12,872 nucleotides of DNA from Candidatus Zhuqueibacterota bacterium (GCA_022562855.1 JADFON010000020.1:1-12872); one strand, 5' to 3'; positions 1 through 5,972 are shown, numbered from the stretch's first letter. The notes: a model not told the origin generated them from the sequence alone. Numbers and translations are program-made.

Positions 1-59
1 AATACCTATATTGGATTTCAGCGCAAGCTCTAAACATATAAAATAATACAAAAAAATCT

Positions 60-644
60 ATGTCTGAATCTACCGGTGATATAATACCCGTACGTGTGCA
101 TGGCGTTACCGCTGATCCAACGACAAATCAGTTTTTGATGCTGTTGATCGATGATGTCGGTAAGCGTCTGCTGCCCATTGTCATAGGGCAGTGGGAAGCT
201 CAATCTATTGCATGGAATATGCAGGGTGTGGAGATGCAAAGACCATTGACGCACGATCTTTTTAAAGCTGTAATAAACAAAACCGATCTTGAAATTTCGA
301 GAATATTGATCAACGATTTAAAAGAAAACACATTTTATGCCAAGATCGCTATAAAAAACAATGGCGAAACGTTTGACATCGATTCCAGACCGTCTGACGC
401 GGTAGCGATTGCCTTAAGGATGAAAGCCCCGATATTTGTCGATTCCCATGTAATCGATAAAGCAGCGGTTAATATCGACGATGACAATCAATTTGAAATT
501 TCCGAGGCTTCAACGTTAAAGGATCAACTGCAAAAGGCGATTGAAAACGAAGATTATGAAAATGCTGCGATTTTACGTGATAAACTTAAGGGATTAGAGG
601 GAAAGAACGGGAACGGTCCTGATTTTTCGAAAGAGTCCAATTAA
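60..644 (+). CDS. Bifunctional nuclease (BFN/DUF151) family protein with C-terminal UVR motif
   Basis: 194 residues. Residues 8-135 form a BFN (DUF151) domain: LPIVIG at 38-43 followed by E46-A47, RPLTHDL at 61-67, the FYA strand at 92-94, and the DSRPSDAVAIALR block at 108-120 followed by APIFV. These are the family's conserved blocks; the Thermotoga maritima member is structurally known, and plant and bacterial members have been reported with DNase/RNase activity. Residues 151-180 match a UVR motif (the UvrB/UvrC contact helix pair), ending in AAILRDKLKGLE. This BFN-plus-UVR architecture is known in several phyla. The protein has no signal peptide and is probably cytoplasmic. The ATG at 60 is preceded by an A-rich stretch with no Shine-Dalgarno sequence. 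A terminator follows the stop. The family call is firm; the cellular role and substrate are not known from sequence. Confidence 0.93.
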   Translation: MSESTGDIIPVRVHGVTADPTTNQFLMLLIDDVGKRLLPIVIGQWEAQSIAWNMQGVEMQRPLTHDLFKAVINKTDLEISRILINDLKENTFYAKIAIKNNGETFDIDSRPSDAVAIALRMKAPIFVDSHVIDKAAVNIDDDNQFEISEASTLKDQLQKAIENEDYENAAILRDKLKGLEGKNGNGPDFSKESN

Positions 645-702
645 CAGGAAAAATATATTTTATAAAAATAAAGCTAAAGTTCAGACATGCATAGTTCGAT
701 AT

Positions 703-738
703 ACCGAATCATAACGATATAAAGTGATTCGGTTTTTT
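703..738 (+). terminator. Intrinsic terminator after the BFN gene
   Basis: A perfect 9-bp stem (ACCGAATCA at 703-711 with TGATTCGGT at 725-733) encloses a 13-base loop and runs straight into six T at 733-738. It ends only 18 bases before the ATG of the next gene at 757, so that gene's promoter must lie within or upstream of the hairpin, or the gene depends on read-through. Confidence 0.85.
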
Positions 739-756
739 ATTTGTAGATGAACTAAA

Positions 757-1809
757 ATGCGCCAATCACATATCAGAAAATCAATTATTCACCTGGCTCT
801 ACTGCTTTTTTGCCTGACAATGCAGCAGCGCGATACATCGGGACAGAGCATTGCCAAATATGCGGGGGAATTTCTTTCTATCGGAGTTGGAGCAAGAGCT
901 CTGGCTCTCGGCGGGGCATTTGCAGCGATTGCGGACGACGGTACAGCCTTTTACTGGAATCCGGCGGGTATCGGACAATTGCTTAATCCGCAGATATCGG
1001 TGATGCACGCAGAACAGTTCGCCGGAGAAATAAACTACGATTTTGCAGGTATTGTTCTTCCGTTTAGAGATAAATCGACCATTGGATTCAGCGTGATTAG
1101 GCTTGGGATAGATGGGATACCGGATACAAGGAACGCGCTCATCGATTCAATTGAGCTCAATGGCAGAATCGATGAGGGGGAGCGCCTGAATATCGACAAA
1201 ATAACGTTTTTCACAAACTCTGATTACGCGTTTTACTTTAGTTTTGCTCATAAAAAGGGCTCTTCAACTTTTTTGGGGGCTAACGTCAAACTTATCAGAC
1301 GTTCGATCGGTGACGAGGGCGCCTGGGGCATTGGTTTTGACGCCGGTTTCCTTACGCATATTGGTGAAAGATTGACTTTCGGCGCAAATCTCATGGACGC
1401 CACCACGACAATACTTGTTTGGGATACTGCAAGCAAGGAATTGATCTCACCAACCTTAAAACTTGGATCGGGTTATAAAATCAGCAGCGGAAGATTTCCT
1501 GTATCTGCAACGCCCATTATAGACGCCGATCTGAGGTTTGAAAACCGCCGGACTGCCTCAAATTATAATGTCGGATCGGTCAGTATCGATATGCACTACG
1601 GAATGGAACTGAAATACCAGGAATATGGATCGTTCCGGATTGGATACGATGATATCAGGAGAATGTCTTTCGGATTGGGAGTGAAAGTTAGAAAAATGGT
1701 CATCGACTATGCTTTTACCAGCTTTGACGAGATAGGCGAACTGGGGAATTCACATAGAGTATCTTTGGCTTACAATTTTAAATCCGAAACTTTTGGAAGG
1801 TCTAATTAG
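757..1809 (+). CDS. PorV/PorQ family outer-membrane beta-barrel protein
   Basis: 350 residues. A basic start (RKS at 7-9) and hydrophobic stretch 10-22 form a signal peptide, with cleavage likely near residue 29-31. The N-terminal block of the mature protein is diagnostic: FLSIGVGARALALGGAF at 39-55, then ADDGTAFYWNPAGI at 59-72. This glycine-rich segment with the Trp-Asn-Pro-Ala-Gly motif is typical of the PorV/PorQ (UPF0164-like) family. The remainder alternates short amphipathic strands and turns, as in a barrel, and ends near RVSLAYNF followed by a short hydrophilic tail. PorV of Bacteroidota serves the type IX secretion system, but relatives occur across FCB bacteria without an evident T9SS, and no other T9SS gene is present here. 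Membership in the family is well supported; a role in secretion is not. No good Shine-Dalgarno precedes the ATG. Confidence 0.88.
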   Translation: MRQSHIRKSIIHLALLLFCLTMQQRDTSGQSIAKYAGEFLSIGVGARALALGGAFAAIADDGTAFYWNPAGIGQLLNPQISVMHAEQFAGEINYDFAGIVLPFRDKSTIGFSVIRLGIDGIPDTRNALIDSIELNGRIDEGERLNIDKITFFTNSDYAFYFSFAHKKGSSTFLGANVKLIRRSIGDEGAWGIGFDAGFLTHIGERLTFGANLMDATTTILVWDTASKELISPTLKLGSGYKISSGRFPVSATPIIDADLRFENRRTASNYNVGSVSIDMHYGMELKYQEYGSFRIGYDDIRRMSFGLGVKVRKMVIDYAFTSFDEIGELGNSHRVSLAYNFKSETFGRSN

Positions 1810-1867
1810 TTTAAACAATTAGAAATTTCTACCAACTTAAGCAATTCAATAATTCTTTAAAAAATTA

Positions 1868-1896
1868 TTGACATTAAAAAAAATTATTTGTACAAT
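1868..1896 (+). promoter_or_regulatory. Sigma70-like promoter before the exbB block
   Basis: TTGACA at 1868-1873, a 17-base spacer, then TACAAT at 1891-1896. The -35 box is a perfect consensus match, the -10 box matches at five of six positions and the spacing is optimal. The leader to the exbB start would be about 80 bases. Confidence 0.65.
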
Positions 1897-1898
1897 TG

Positions 1899-1930
1899 TT
1901 GTCTGTATATAAAGATTTTTTCTATCTTTG
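1899..1930 (+). promoter_or_regulatory. Possible Bacteroidota-type promoter (TTG ... TATCTTTG) before exbB
   Basis: TTG at 1899-1901 is followed 21 bases later by TATCTTTG at 1923-1930, which fits the TAnnTTTG -7 box and TTG -33 element described for Bacteroidota. It lies directly downstream of the sigma70-like promoter and would give a leader of about 50 bases. The region is AT-rich, so chance is a real alternative. Confidence 0.4.
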
Positions 1931-1985
1931 TATACTTTCGAAAGATGTCATTTATTTATTGCAGTAATTTGGGAGGATTTTTACT

Positions 1986-2603
1986 ATGGTGAGATATTTT
2001 AACGATGGTGGCGGTTTTATGTGGCCGATTCTAGTACTCTTGGTTATTGGTATTAGTCTCTCTATCTGGAAGTTTATAATGCTTACGGCGGCAACGGTTA
2101 ATACACGTAAGTTTCTCATTAAGATCAAAACCGCTTTACAGGATGGCGGAATCCAGGAAGCAGTCGATATTTGCGCTAATACACGCGGTCCGGTAGCATC
2201 TATTTTTCATGCCGGTCTGATGCGTTCCAGCCGGGGTATCGAGCAGGTAGAAAAAAGTATTATAAATGCCGGCACCGTGGAAATGGCATTTCTCGAAAGA
2301 GGGTTAATATGGTTGTCGACAATCGCTTCAATCGCCCCTATGCTTGGTTTTACCGGAACCGTGTATGGAATGGTGCTTGCTTTTGATACAATCAAAATTG
2401 CAAACGATATCAGTCCTTCTGTTGTCGCAGGCGGTATTTCTGTTGCACTCTTGACTACCTTGTTCGGTCTCATCGTTGCTATGATAATTCAAACAACGAA
2501 CAATTTCTTTGTATCCCGTATAGACAGGCTGATCATTGACATGGAAGAAAGCACCGTTGAACTTGTGGACAGTCTCATAGAAATGGAAACATCGTCAGCT
2601 TAA
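1986..2603 (+). CDS. exbB: ExbB/TolQ/MotA-family proton channel
   Basis: 205 residues, an inner-membrane channel subunit that works with ExbD to convert proton flow into movement of TonB. Three membrane helices are visible at about 12-33, 107-133 and 146-170, with a cytoplasmic loop between the first two, as in ExbB/TolQ. The family signature APMLGFTGTVYGMVLAF at 117-133 and the later GGISVALLTTLFGL segment at 149-162 are clear. A strong Shine-Dalgarno (GGGAGGA, 1971-1977) sits 8 bases before the ATG, the best in the window. This is the first gene of a same-strand block with two exbD and two tonB genes, and two overlapping promoter-like elements lie upstream. TolQ is the alternative name, but the adjacent tonB genes and absence of tolA, tolB or pal favour ExbB. 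Confidence 0.93.
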   Translation: MVRYFNDGGGFMWPILVLLVIGISLSIWKFIMLTAATVNTRKFLIKIKTALQDGGIQEAVDICANTRGPVASIFHAGLMRSSRGIEQVEKSIINAGTVEMAFLERGLIWLSTIASIAPMLGFTGTVYGMVLAFDTIKIANDISPSVVAGGISVALLTTLFGLIVAMIIQTTNNFFVSRIDRLIIDMEESTVELVDSLIEMETSSA

Positions 2604-2615
2604 GGAGAAAAAAAT

Positions 2616-3017
2616 ATGTTTGCCGAAAAGCGGGAAAAAAATACAGGAGAAATTCCAACGAGTTCAATGGCTGATATTGCATTCCTGCTGTTGATATTCT
2701 TTTTGGTAACTACGACGATCAATACCGATAAGGGTATACCATTGCATCTGCCTAAGTGGGGAGACCAGCTTGACGTCCCGAAGGAAAACATTCTAAATGT
2801 CTTGATCAATCCTGCGGGTGAAGTAATGATAGCCGATAGCCCAACGCCGATTTCTTTGATAAGTGAAAACATCCGAAAACGGATCGAGGCAAACGATCTT
2901 CTTATCATTTCGATAAAACCAAGTAACGAGACCGATTACCATGTGTTTATAACGGTTCTCGATCTTATAAGAATAGGTGGAGCAAAGAAAATATCAATAG
3001 CTGAACTTGACGGCTAA
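2616..3017 (+). CDS. exbD: ExbD/TolR-family protein, first copy
   Basis: 133 residues. A short cytoplasmic start, GEIPTSSMADIAFLLLIFF at 11-29, leads into a single membrane helix (about 19-36) and a periplasmic domain. Asp20, at the start of the helix, matches the essential proton-carrying aspartate of ExbD (Asp25 in E. coli). The periplasmic part contains the usual LNVLINPAGEV strand and ends with an IGGAKKISIAEL segment, as in the family. AGGAG at 2603-2607 overlaps the exbB stop codon and lies 8 bases before the ATG, so translation is probably coupled. Length is normal. Partner: the ExbB upstream; a second ExbD follows. Confidence 0.93.
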   Translation: MFAEKREKNTGEIPTSSMADIAFLLLIFFLVTTTINTDKGIPLHLPKWGDQLDVPKENILNVLINPAGEVMIADSPTPISLISENIRKRIEANDLLIISIKPSNETDYHVFITVLDLIRIGGAKKISIAELDG

Positions 3018-3034
3018 GTCCGGGGAAATTATCC

Positions 3035-3451
3035 ATGAAATTTAATAGAAAATCACAAGTCAAATCCGAAATCCCAACTGCCTCACTTCCTGATATAGTA
3101 TTCATGCTTCTGTTCTTTTTTATGGTGACAACGGTATTACGGGTGTTTACGGGGCTTCAAGTAGAATTGCCAGACGCCGAGACAATTCAAAAAATTGAAA
3201 GCAGGAGGCATACCTCATACCTGTGGATTAACAGGTCGGGAACAATGTCTTTTAATGATTTTGTTGTCGACCCGGATGACGATACACTTTATCAGATAGC
3301 TTATAAGTATCTAATCGAAGATAATCAGCTTATTATGTCTCTAAAATATGACGAGTTGGTGCCTTTTGAGCTTGTTGCAAAGGCAAACAACGAATTGCGC
3401 AAGGCGGGCGCCTTGAGAGTTAATTTTGCGACCGATGTTAAAGTCAGGTAA
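3035..3451 (+). CDS. exbD: ExbD/TolR-family protein, second copy
   Basis: 138 residues, a paralogue of the preceding protein. It has the same layout: basic N-terminus, SEIPTASLPDIVFMLLFFF at 11-29, a single helix, then a periplasmic domain. Asp20 is again in the proton-carrying position. The periplasmic domain diverges from the first copy and has a charged insertion (DPDDDTLY). Only 17 bases separate it from the first exbD, and a GGGGAA sequence lies upstream of its ATG. Two different exbD genes after one exbB are common in FCB bacteria and suggest a mixed ExbD dimer, or alternative ExbD partners for the two TonBs. The family call is firm; the division of labour is inference. Confidence 0.92.
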   Translation: MKFNRKSQVKSEIPTASLPDIVFMLLFFFMVTTVLRVFTGLQVELPDAETIQKIESRRHTSYLWINRSGTMSFNDFVVDPDDDTLYQIAYKYLIEDNQLIMSLKYDELVPFELVAKANNELRKAGALRVNFATDVKVR

Positions 3452-3509
3452 ACTAACCGGTCAGATTTAAATTATTTTGAACTTTTTTTTCTGATACCGT
3501 TAGAAGAGT

Positions 3510-3605
3510 ATGGCGAAAGATAAAATTCTAAAAGTACTTTTGGGATTTCAGCATCTAAGTTATAGAAAATACAAAAGTACTGATTCTAAGAAAATAAGCA
3601 GGTAA
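3510..3605 (+). CDS. Possible 31-residue basic small protein between exbD and tonB
   Basis: An ATG at 3510 opens a 31-codon frame ending in TAA at 3603-3605. The peptide is lysine-rich (KDKILKVLLGF early, SYRKYK in the middle, KKISR at the end) with a short hydrophobic centre. Only a weak purine stretch (GAAGAG, 3503-3508) precedes the start. It lies on the same strand as its neighbours and fills the largest gap in the exb-tonB block, but overlaps an inverted repeat and resembles no family I know. It may be a chance frame in AT-rich DNA or a leader peptide. Confidence 0.2.
   Translation: MAKDKILKVLLGFQHLSYRKYKSTDSKKISR
3533..3581. repeat. 10-bp perfect inverted repeat upstream of tonB
   Basis: AGTACTTTTG at 3533-3542 pairs exactly with CAAAAGTACT at 3572-3581, with 29 bases between. 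The left copy is also part of a 12-bp palindrome, AAAAGTACTTTT (3530-3541), so AAAAGTACT appears twice in the same direction, 43 bases apart (about four helical turns). No T-run follows the hairpin, so it is not an intrinsic terminator. It could be an operator pair or an RNA structure before tonB. Confidence 0.4.
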
Positions 3606-3633
3606 GTTTAACAAACCTTGAGGGGTAAAAGAC

Positions 3634-4293
3634 ATGAAAGTGAACCCAAAGGTAAACATAAAACTGAGGACACGCAAGTTGTATGAAGTGTGTCTTATCC
3701 TTTCGTTAGCAGGACATATTTTCTTTTTTCTTGCTTTTAAGGAGTTTGCCAGTTCAGACTTAGATTTGGAAAAACTGGATCAAATTCTTGAAATCGAAGA
3801 TATTCCTGAAACAGAACAACTTAAAAAGCCTCCCCCGCCGTCTGCTCCTGCTGTGCCTGTCGAATCCGAAGACGAAGATTTAATGGATGACATTACCATT
3901 GACGACACAGAAATTCTGGATTTCTCAAATTTTAACGCACCCCCGCCGCCTCCCCCGATCGAAGAAGAGGAAATTCCCGATTTCTTACCATTGGAAAACC
4001 AGCCGAAACCAATTGGCGGGATTGCTGCCATACGAAAACTTATAAAATATCCTGAAATAGCGAGAAAAGCAGGAATTCAGGGACAGGTCGTTATCCATGT
4101 TCTTGTCAACGAAGAAGGCGTTCCTGTAGCTACAAAGGTATTGCAATCACTTGGTAACAGCGGTTGTGACCAAGCAGCGATAGATGCAATCATGAAAACA
4201 AGATTTACTCCGGCGACCCAAAGAGGCAGAGCGGTAAAATTCTGGATGTCGATCCCGATCAGATTCCTGTTAAAAGGTGGCGATGATTTTTAA
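3634..4293 (+). CDS. tonB: Energy transducer TonB, first copy
   Basis: 219 residues. TonB spans the periplasm and passes energy from ExbB/ExbD to outer-membrane receptors. A basic cytoplasmic start leads into one membrane helix (about 19-36) with the pattern Ser24-x3-His28, which matches the Ser16/His20 pair of E. coli TonB needed for ExbB/ExbD response. An acidic, proline-rich linker follows: DIPETEQ at 56-62, PPPP at 66-69, PAVPVESEDED at 72-82 and six prolines at 103-108. The C-terminal TonB domain spans about 130-219, with the YPEIARKAG segment at 139-147, QGQVVIHVLVNEEG after it, and a WMSIPIRF final strand. GAGGGG at 3620-3625 is a reasonable Shine-Dalgarno 8 bases before the ATG. A terminator follows. 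Length and layout are normal for FCB TonBs. Confidence 0.92.
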   Translation: MKVNPKVNIKLRTRKLYEVCLILSLAGHIFFFLAFKEFASSDLDLEKLDQILEIEDIPETEQLKKPPPPSAPAVPVESEDEDLMDDITIDDTEILDFSNFNAPPPPPPIEEEEIPDFLPLENQPKPIGGIAAIRKLIKYPEIARKAGIQGQVVIHVLVNEEGVPVATKVLQSLGNSGCDQAAIDAIMKTRFTPATQRGRAVKFWMSIPIRFLLKGGDDF

Positions 4294-4349
4294 TATCTTT
4301 TTATAATTTAATAAGCAGGAACATTTTTGATTATGTTTTGTTTAAATAA

Positions 4350-4383
4350 AGAGGCGGTGTCGGTAATACTGCCTCTTTTTTTT
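4350..4383 (+). terminator. Intrinsic terminator between the two tonB genes
   Basis: AGAGGCGGT (4350-4358) pairs with ACTGCCTCT (4368-4376), a 9-bp stem with one G-U pair and a 9-base loop, followed by eight T at 4376-4383. The T-run ends 10 bases before the ATG of the next gene at 4394, so the hairpin occupies the place where that gene's ribosome binding site would be. Confidence 0.85.
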
Positions 4384-4393
4384 GAATGATACT

Positions 4394-5074
4394 ATGATAA
4401 TTAAATTTGAAAAATATATGTTGCCAAACCGCTTTCAGGTAACTCAGAGATCTCCGAAACATCCGAAAGTGGACGACCAGAATAAAAGCGGATTTTATTT
4501 TTCTTTAGGTGCAAGTGCAACCCTTTTTGTGCTCTTGATACTTGCTTTGGTTTACCAGGATTTTGAAAAGGAAATAACCGCCCCATACGTACCACAGGAT
4601 TTTGTCCTGGTTGTAGAAGACATACCCGAAACAAAACAGCAAAACAACCCGCCGCCGCCGCCAAAAATGCCTGCTGTACCAGTCGAGTCGGAAGAGGTCA
4701 TTGAGATGCTTGAGGAAATTGAATTTGAAATAGAATCACTTGATTTCTTCGATATACCCCCTATGCCTGTTTTGGATACGGGACCGGTTGGAGTTTCCAT
4801 AGGTCCCAGGCAAATCATAGAAAAATGGCCTGCCTACCCTGAGTCGGAAAAGAATAAAGGTCACGCAGGGGTTATCGATATGAGAATTCTTGTGGATGAA
4901 AGAGGTAATGTTGTAGATACGGAGATACTAAGAAACACAACAGGGAGCAAACTGCTGGAACAGATTTCGATTGAAGCTGCCATAGGGTGTAAATTTCAAC
5001 CCGCCCGGGATGGAAAAAATAATCCTATTCCTGTTTGGACGTCGAAGCAGTATACGTTTTCCGTAAAGAATTAA
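4394..5074 (+). CDS. TonB-like energy transducer, second copy, lacking the membrane-helix His
   Basis: 226 residues from the ATG at 4394; a TTG at 4382 is in frame but lies inside the terminator T-run, and an ATG at 4418 (residue 9) is another option. One membrane helix lies at about 34-54. The linker repeats that of the first TonB: EDIPETKQ at 75-82, five prolines at 86-90, PAVPVESEE at 93-101, then an acidic stretch. The C-terminal TonB-like domain is at about 138-226, with WPAYPESEKNKGHAG at 145-159, an ILVDERGNVVDTEIL segment and a final PVWTSKQYTF strand. Where the first TonB has Ser-x3-His in its helix, this one has Ser37-x3-Ser41, so the His is absent. No Shine-Dalgarno is visible. It may respond differently to ExbB/ExbD or serve other receptors. 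The TonB-family call is solid, its activity uncertain. Confidence 0.83.
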   Translation: MIIKFEKYMLPNRFQVTQRSPKHPKVDDQNKSGFYFSLGASATLFVLLILALVYQDFEKEITAPYVPQDFVLVVEDIPETKQQNNPPPPPKMPAVPVESEEVIEMLEEIEFEIESLDFFDIPPMPVLDTGPVGVSIGPRQIIEKWPAYPESEKNKGHAGVIDMRILVDERGNVVDTEILRNTTGSKLLEQISIEAAIGCKFQPARDGKNNPIPVWTSKQYTFSVKN

Positions 5075-5084
5075 TTGCTGTGTC

Positions 5085-5789
5085 ATGAATAATGCAAAAT
5101 ATTTAAATTCGATTACCCTCCTTTTGGTAATTCCCCTTATTTTTTCTTTATCGTGCAGCAGAACACAACAGTTGCAGGAGTCCGGTATTGTAACAAATCC
5201 TGACGAACCGGCTACTGAACAGCCTTATACTATATCCGATGAACTTCTGCCGATACCTCCCCCTGGAGCCAATGAAACTGAAATGTTCAAAGTACAAATA
5301 CTGGCGCTTGAGAGGTATGAAAACGCTGTAATTGAAAAAATAAGATTACAGGAGTTTACAGAAAAAACAATATTTCTTGTTAATGAAAGAAACTTATGGA
5401 AACTTCAAATTGGAGATTTTTCCATGAGGAGCGAGGCTGAAGCAGAAAAAAATACATTAAAAAGTCTTGGATGGGCGGACGCTTTTCTAATTCGATATAG
5501 AATTTCTGTTAACCCGGATGTCCCGCAAAATGAAGAGGATTCAGCCAACACGGCAATTTACTACACTGTTCAGTTGATCGCTACTACAAACAAGACCGAA
5601 GCGGAAAACATGCAGATAAATCTCAATATATTGAACATCTCGGATGTTACTTTGATTAAAGAGGGCGACTTCTGGAAAATTCGTGTCGGTAGTTTTGAAG
5701 ACATAAATGAAGCGACTATTTTACGGAACAGGATGCGTGAAATGGGTTTTGATGATTCCTGGATTACCAAACGAATAAAAAGGCAATAG
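5085..5789 (+). CDS. Probable lipoprotein with two SPOR domains
   Basis: 234 residues. A hydrophobic stretch (10-22) ends in FSLSC with Cys24, giving a plausible but imperfect lipobox (Ser at -3, Leu at -2), then SRTQQ. After a proline-rich spacer come two SPOR-like repeats at about 67-140 and 158-232. Each begins with a VQI/VQL strand (KVQILALE, TVQLIATT) and carries a WKLQIGDF or WKIRVGSF strand followed by a helix, the standard SPOR pattern. SPOR domains bind glycan strands stripped of stem peptides, often at division sites. The gene starts 10 bases after the second tonB stop, so the two are very probably co-transcribed, which suggests an envelope protein that links to peptidoglycan near the TonB machinery. 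That link is inference. Confidence 0.82.
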   Translation: MNNAKYLNSITLLLVIPLIFSLSCSRTQQLQESGIVTNPDEPATEQPYTISDELLPIPPPGANETEMFKVQILALERYENAVIEKIRLQEFTEKTIFLVNERNLWKLQIGDFSMRSEAEAEKNTLKSLGWADAFLIRYRISVNPDVPQNEEDSANTAIYYTVQLIATTNKTEAENMQINLNILNISDVTLIKEGDFWKIRVGSFEDINEATILRNRMREMGFDDSWITKRIKRQ

Positions 5790-5868
5790 TATTGCTAAAA
5801 AAACTAAAAAAAATATCACCATTAAATTTTATTTTAATAAAAGGTTATTATAAAGAACTAATTAAATA

Positions 5869-5896
5869 TTGACATAATTTGACAAAGATTGATAAT
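5869..5896 (+). promoter_or_regulatory. Sigma70-like promoter before the ECF sigma gene
   Basis: TTGACA at 5869-5874, a 16-base spacer, then GATAAT at 5891-5896 (five of six matches). A second TTGACA begins at 5879 but has no matching -10 box. The transcript start would be near 5903, about 70 bases before the sigma gene. Confidence 0.5.
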
Positions 5897-5899
5897 TGA

Positions 5900-5959
5900 A
5901 GGAACCTATTGGATTTCGGGTTTGTTGCTATCTTGTGGATGTGGGTTCCTCATTTTTTT
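5900..5959 (+). promoter_or_regulatory. Inverted repeat with T-run in the sigma-factor leader; possible ECF-type promoter inside
   Basis: AGGAACC (5900-5906) pairs with GGTTCCT (5944-5950); three more pairs (two of them G-U) extend the stem to 10 bp around a 31-base loop. Two bases later come seven T (5953-5959), 13 bases before the sigma start codon. It resembles a long-loop terminator or attenuator. The left arm also contains GGAAC (5901-5905), with GTTG at 5924-5927 after 18 bases, which resembles the GGAAT-N18-GTT promoters of SigR-type sigma factors. Either reading is tentative. Confidence 0.35.
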
Positions 5960-5972
5960 GGGTACAAATTAA

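Noticed and set aside
1-59. Possible 3' end of an upstream plus-strand gene (frame 1 reads to TAA at 31-33)
   Set aside because: All three plus frames are open for at least 30 bases here, so about ten codons cannot identify a gene. A TTGGAT and TATAAA pair also occurs but with 20-base spacing, too wide to call a promoter.
757-1809. Evidence of a type IX secretion system
   Set aside because: PorV/PorQ relatives are widespread without T9SS, and no PorT, PorU, Sov or PorL/M/N gene is visible in the window.
1802-1822. AT-rich hairpin at the end of the PorV-like gene
   Set aside because: The stem is only six weak pairs and no T-run follows, so it is not a convincing terminator.
1945-1992. 15-codon leader peptide overlapping the exbB start
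   Set aside because: No ribosome binding site and no regulatory residue pattern; the strong Shine-Dalgarno nearby belongs to exbB.
4382-4384. TTG start for the second tonB
   Set aside because: It falls within the terminator T-run and lacks a ribosome binding site; the ATG at 4394 is a better though still imperfect choice.
13-5920. Recurring GGATTTC-type words upstream of three genes (near 13, 3543 and 5911)
   Set aside because: The same word also occurs inside several coding regions, so it is not specific to intergenic DNA and fits chance.
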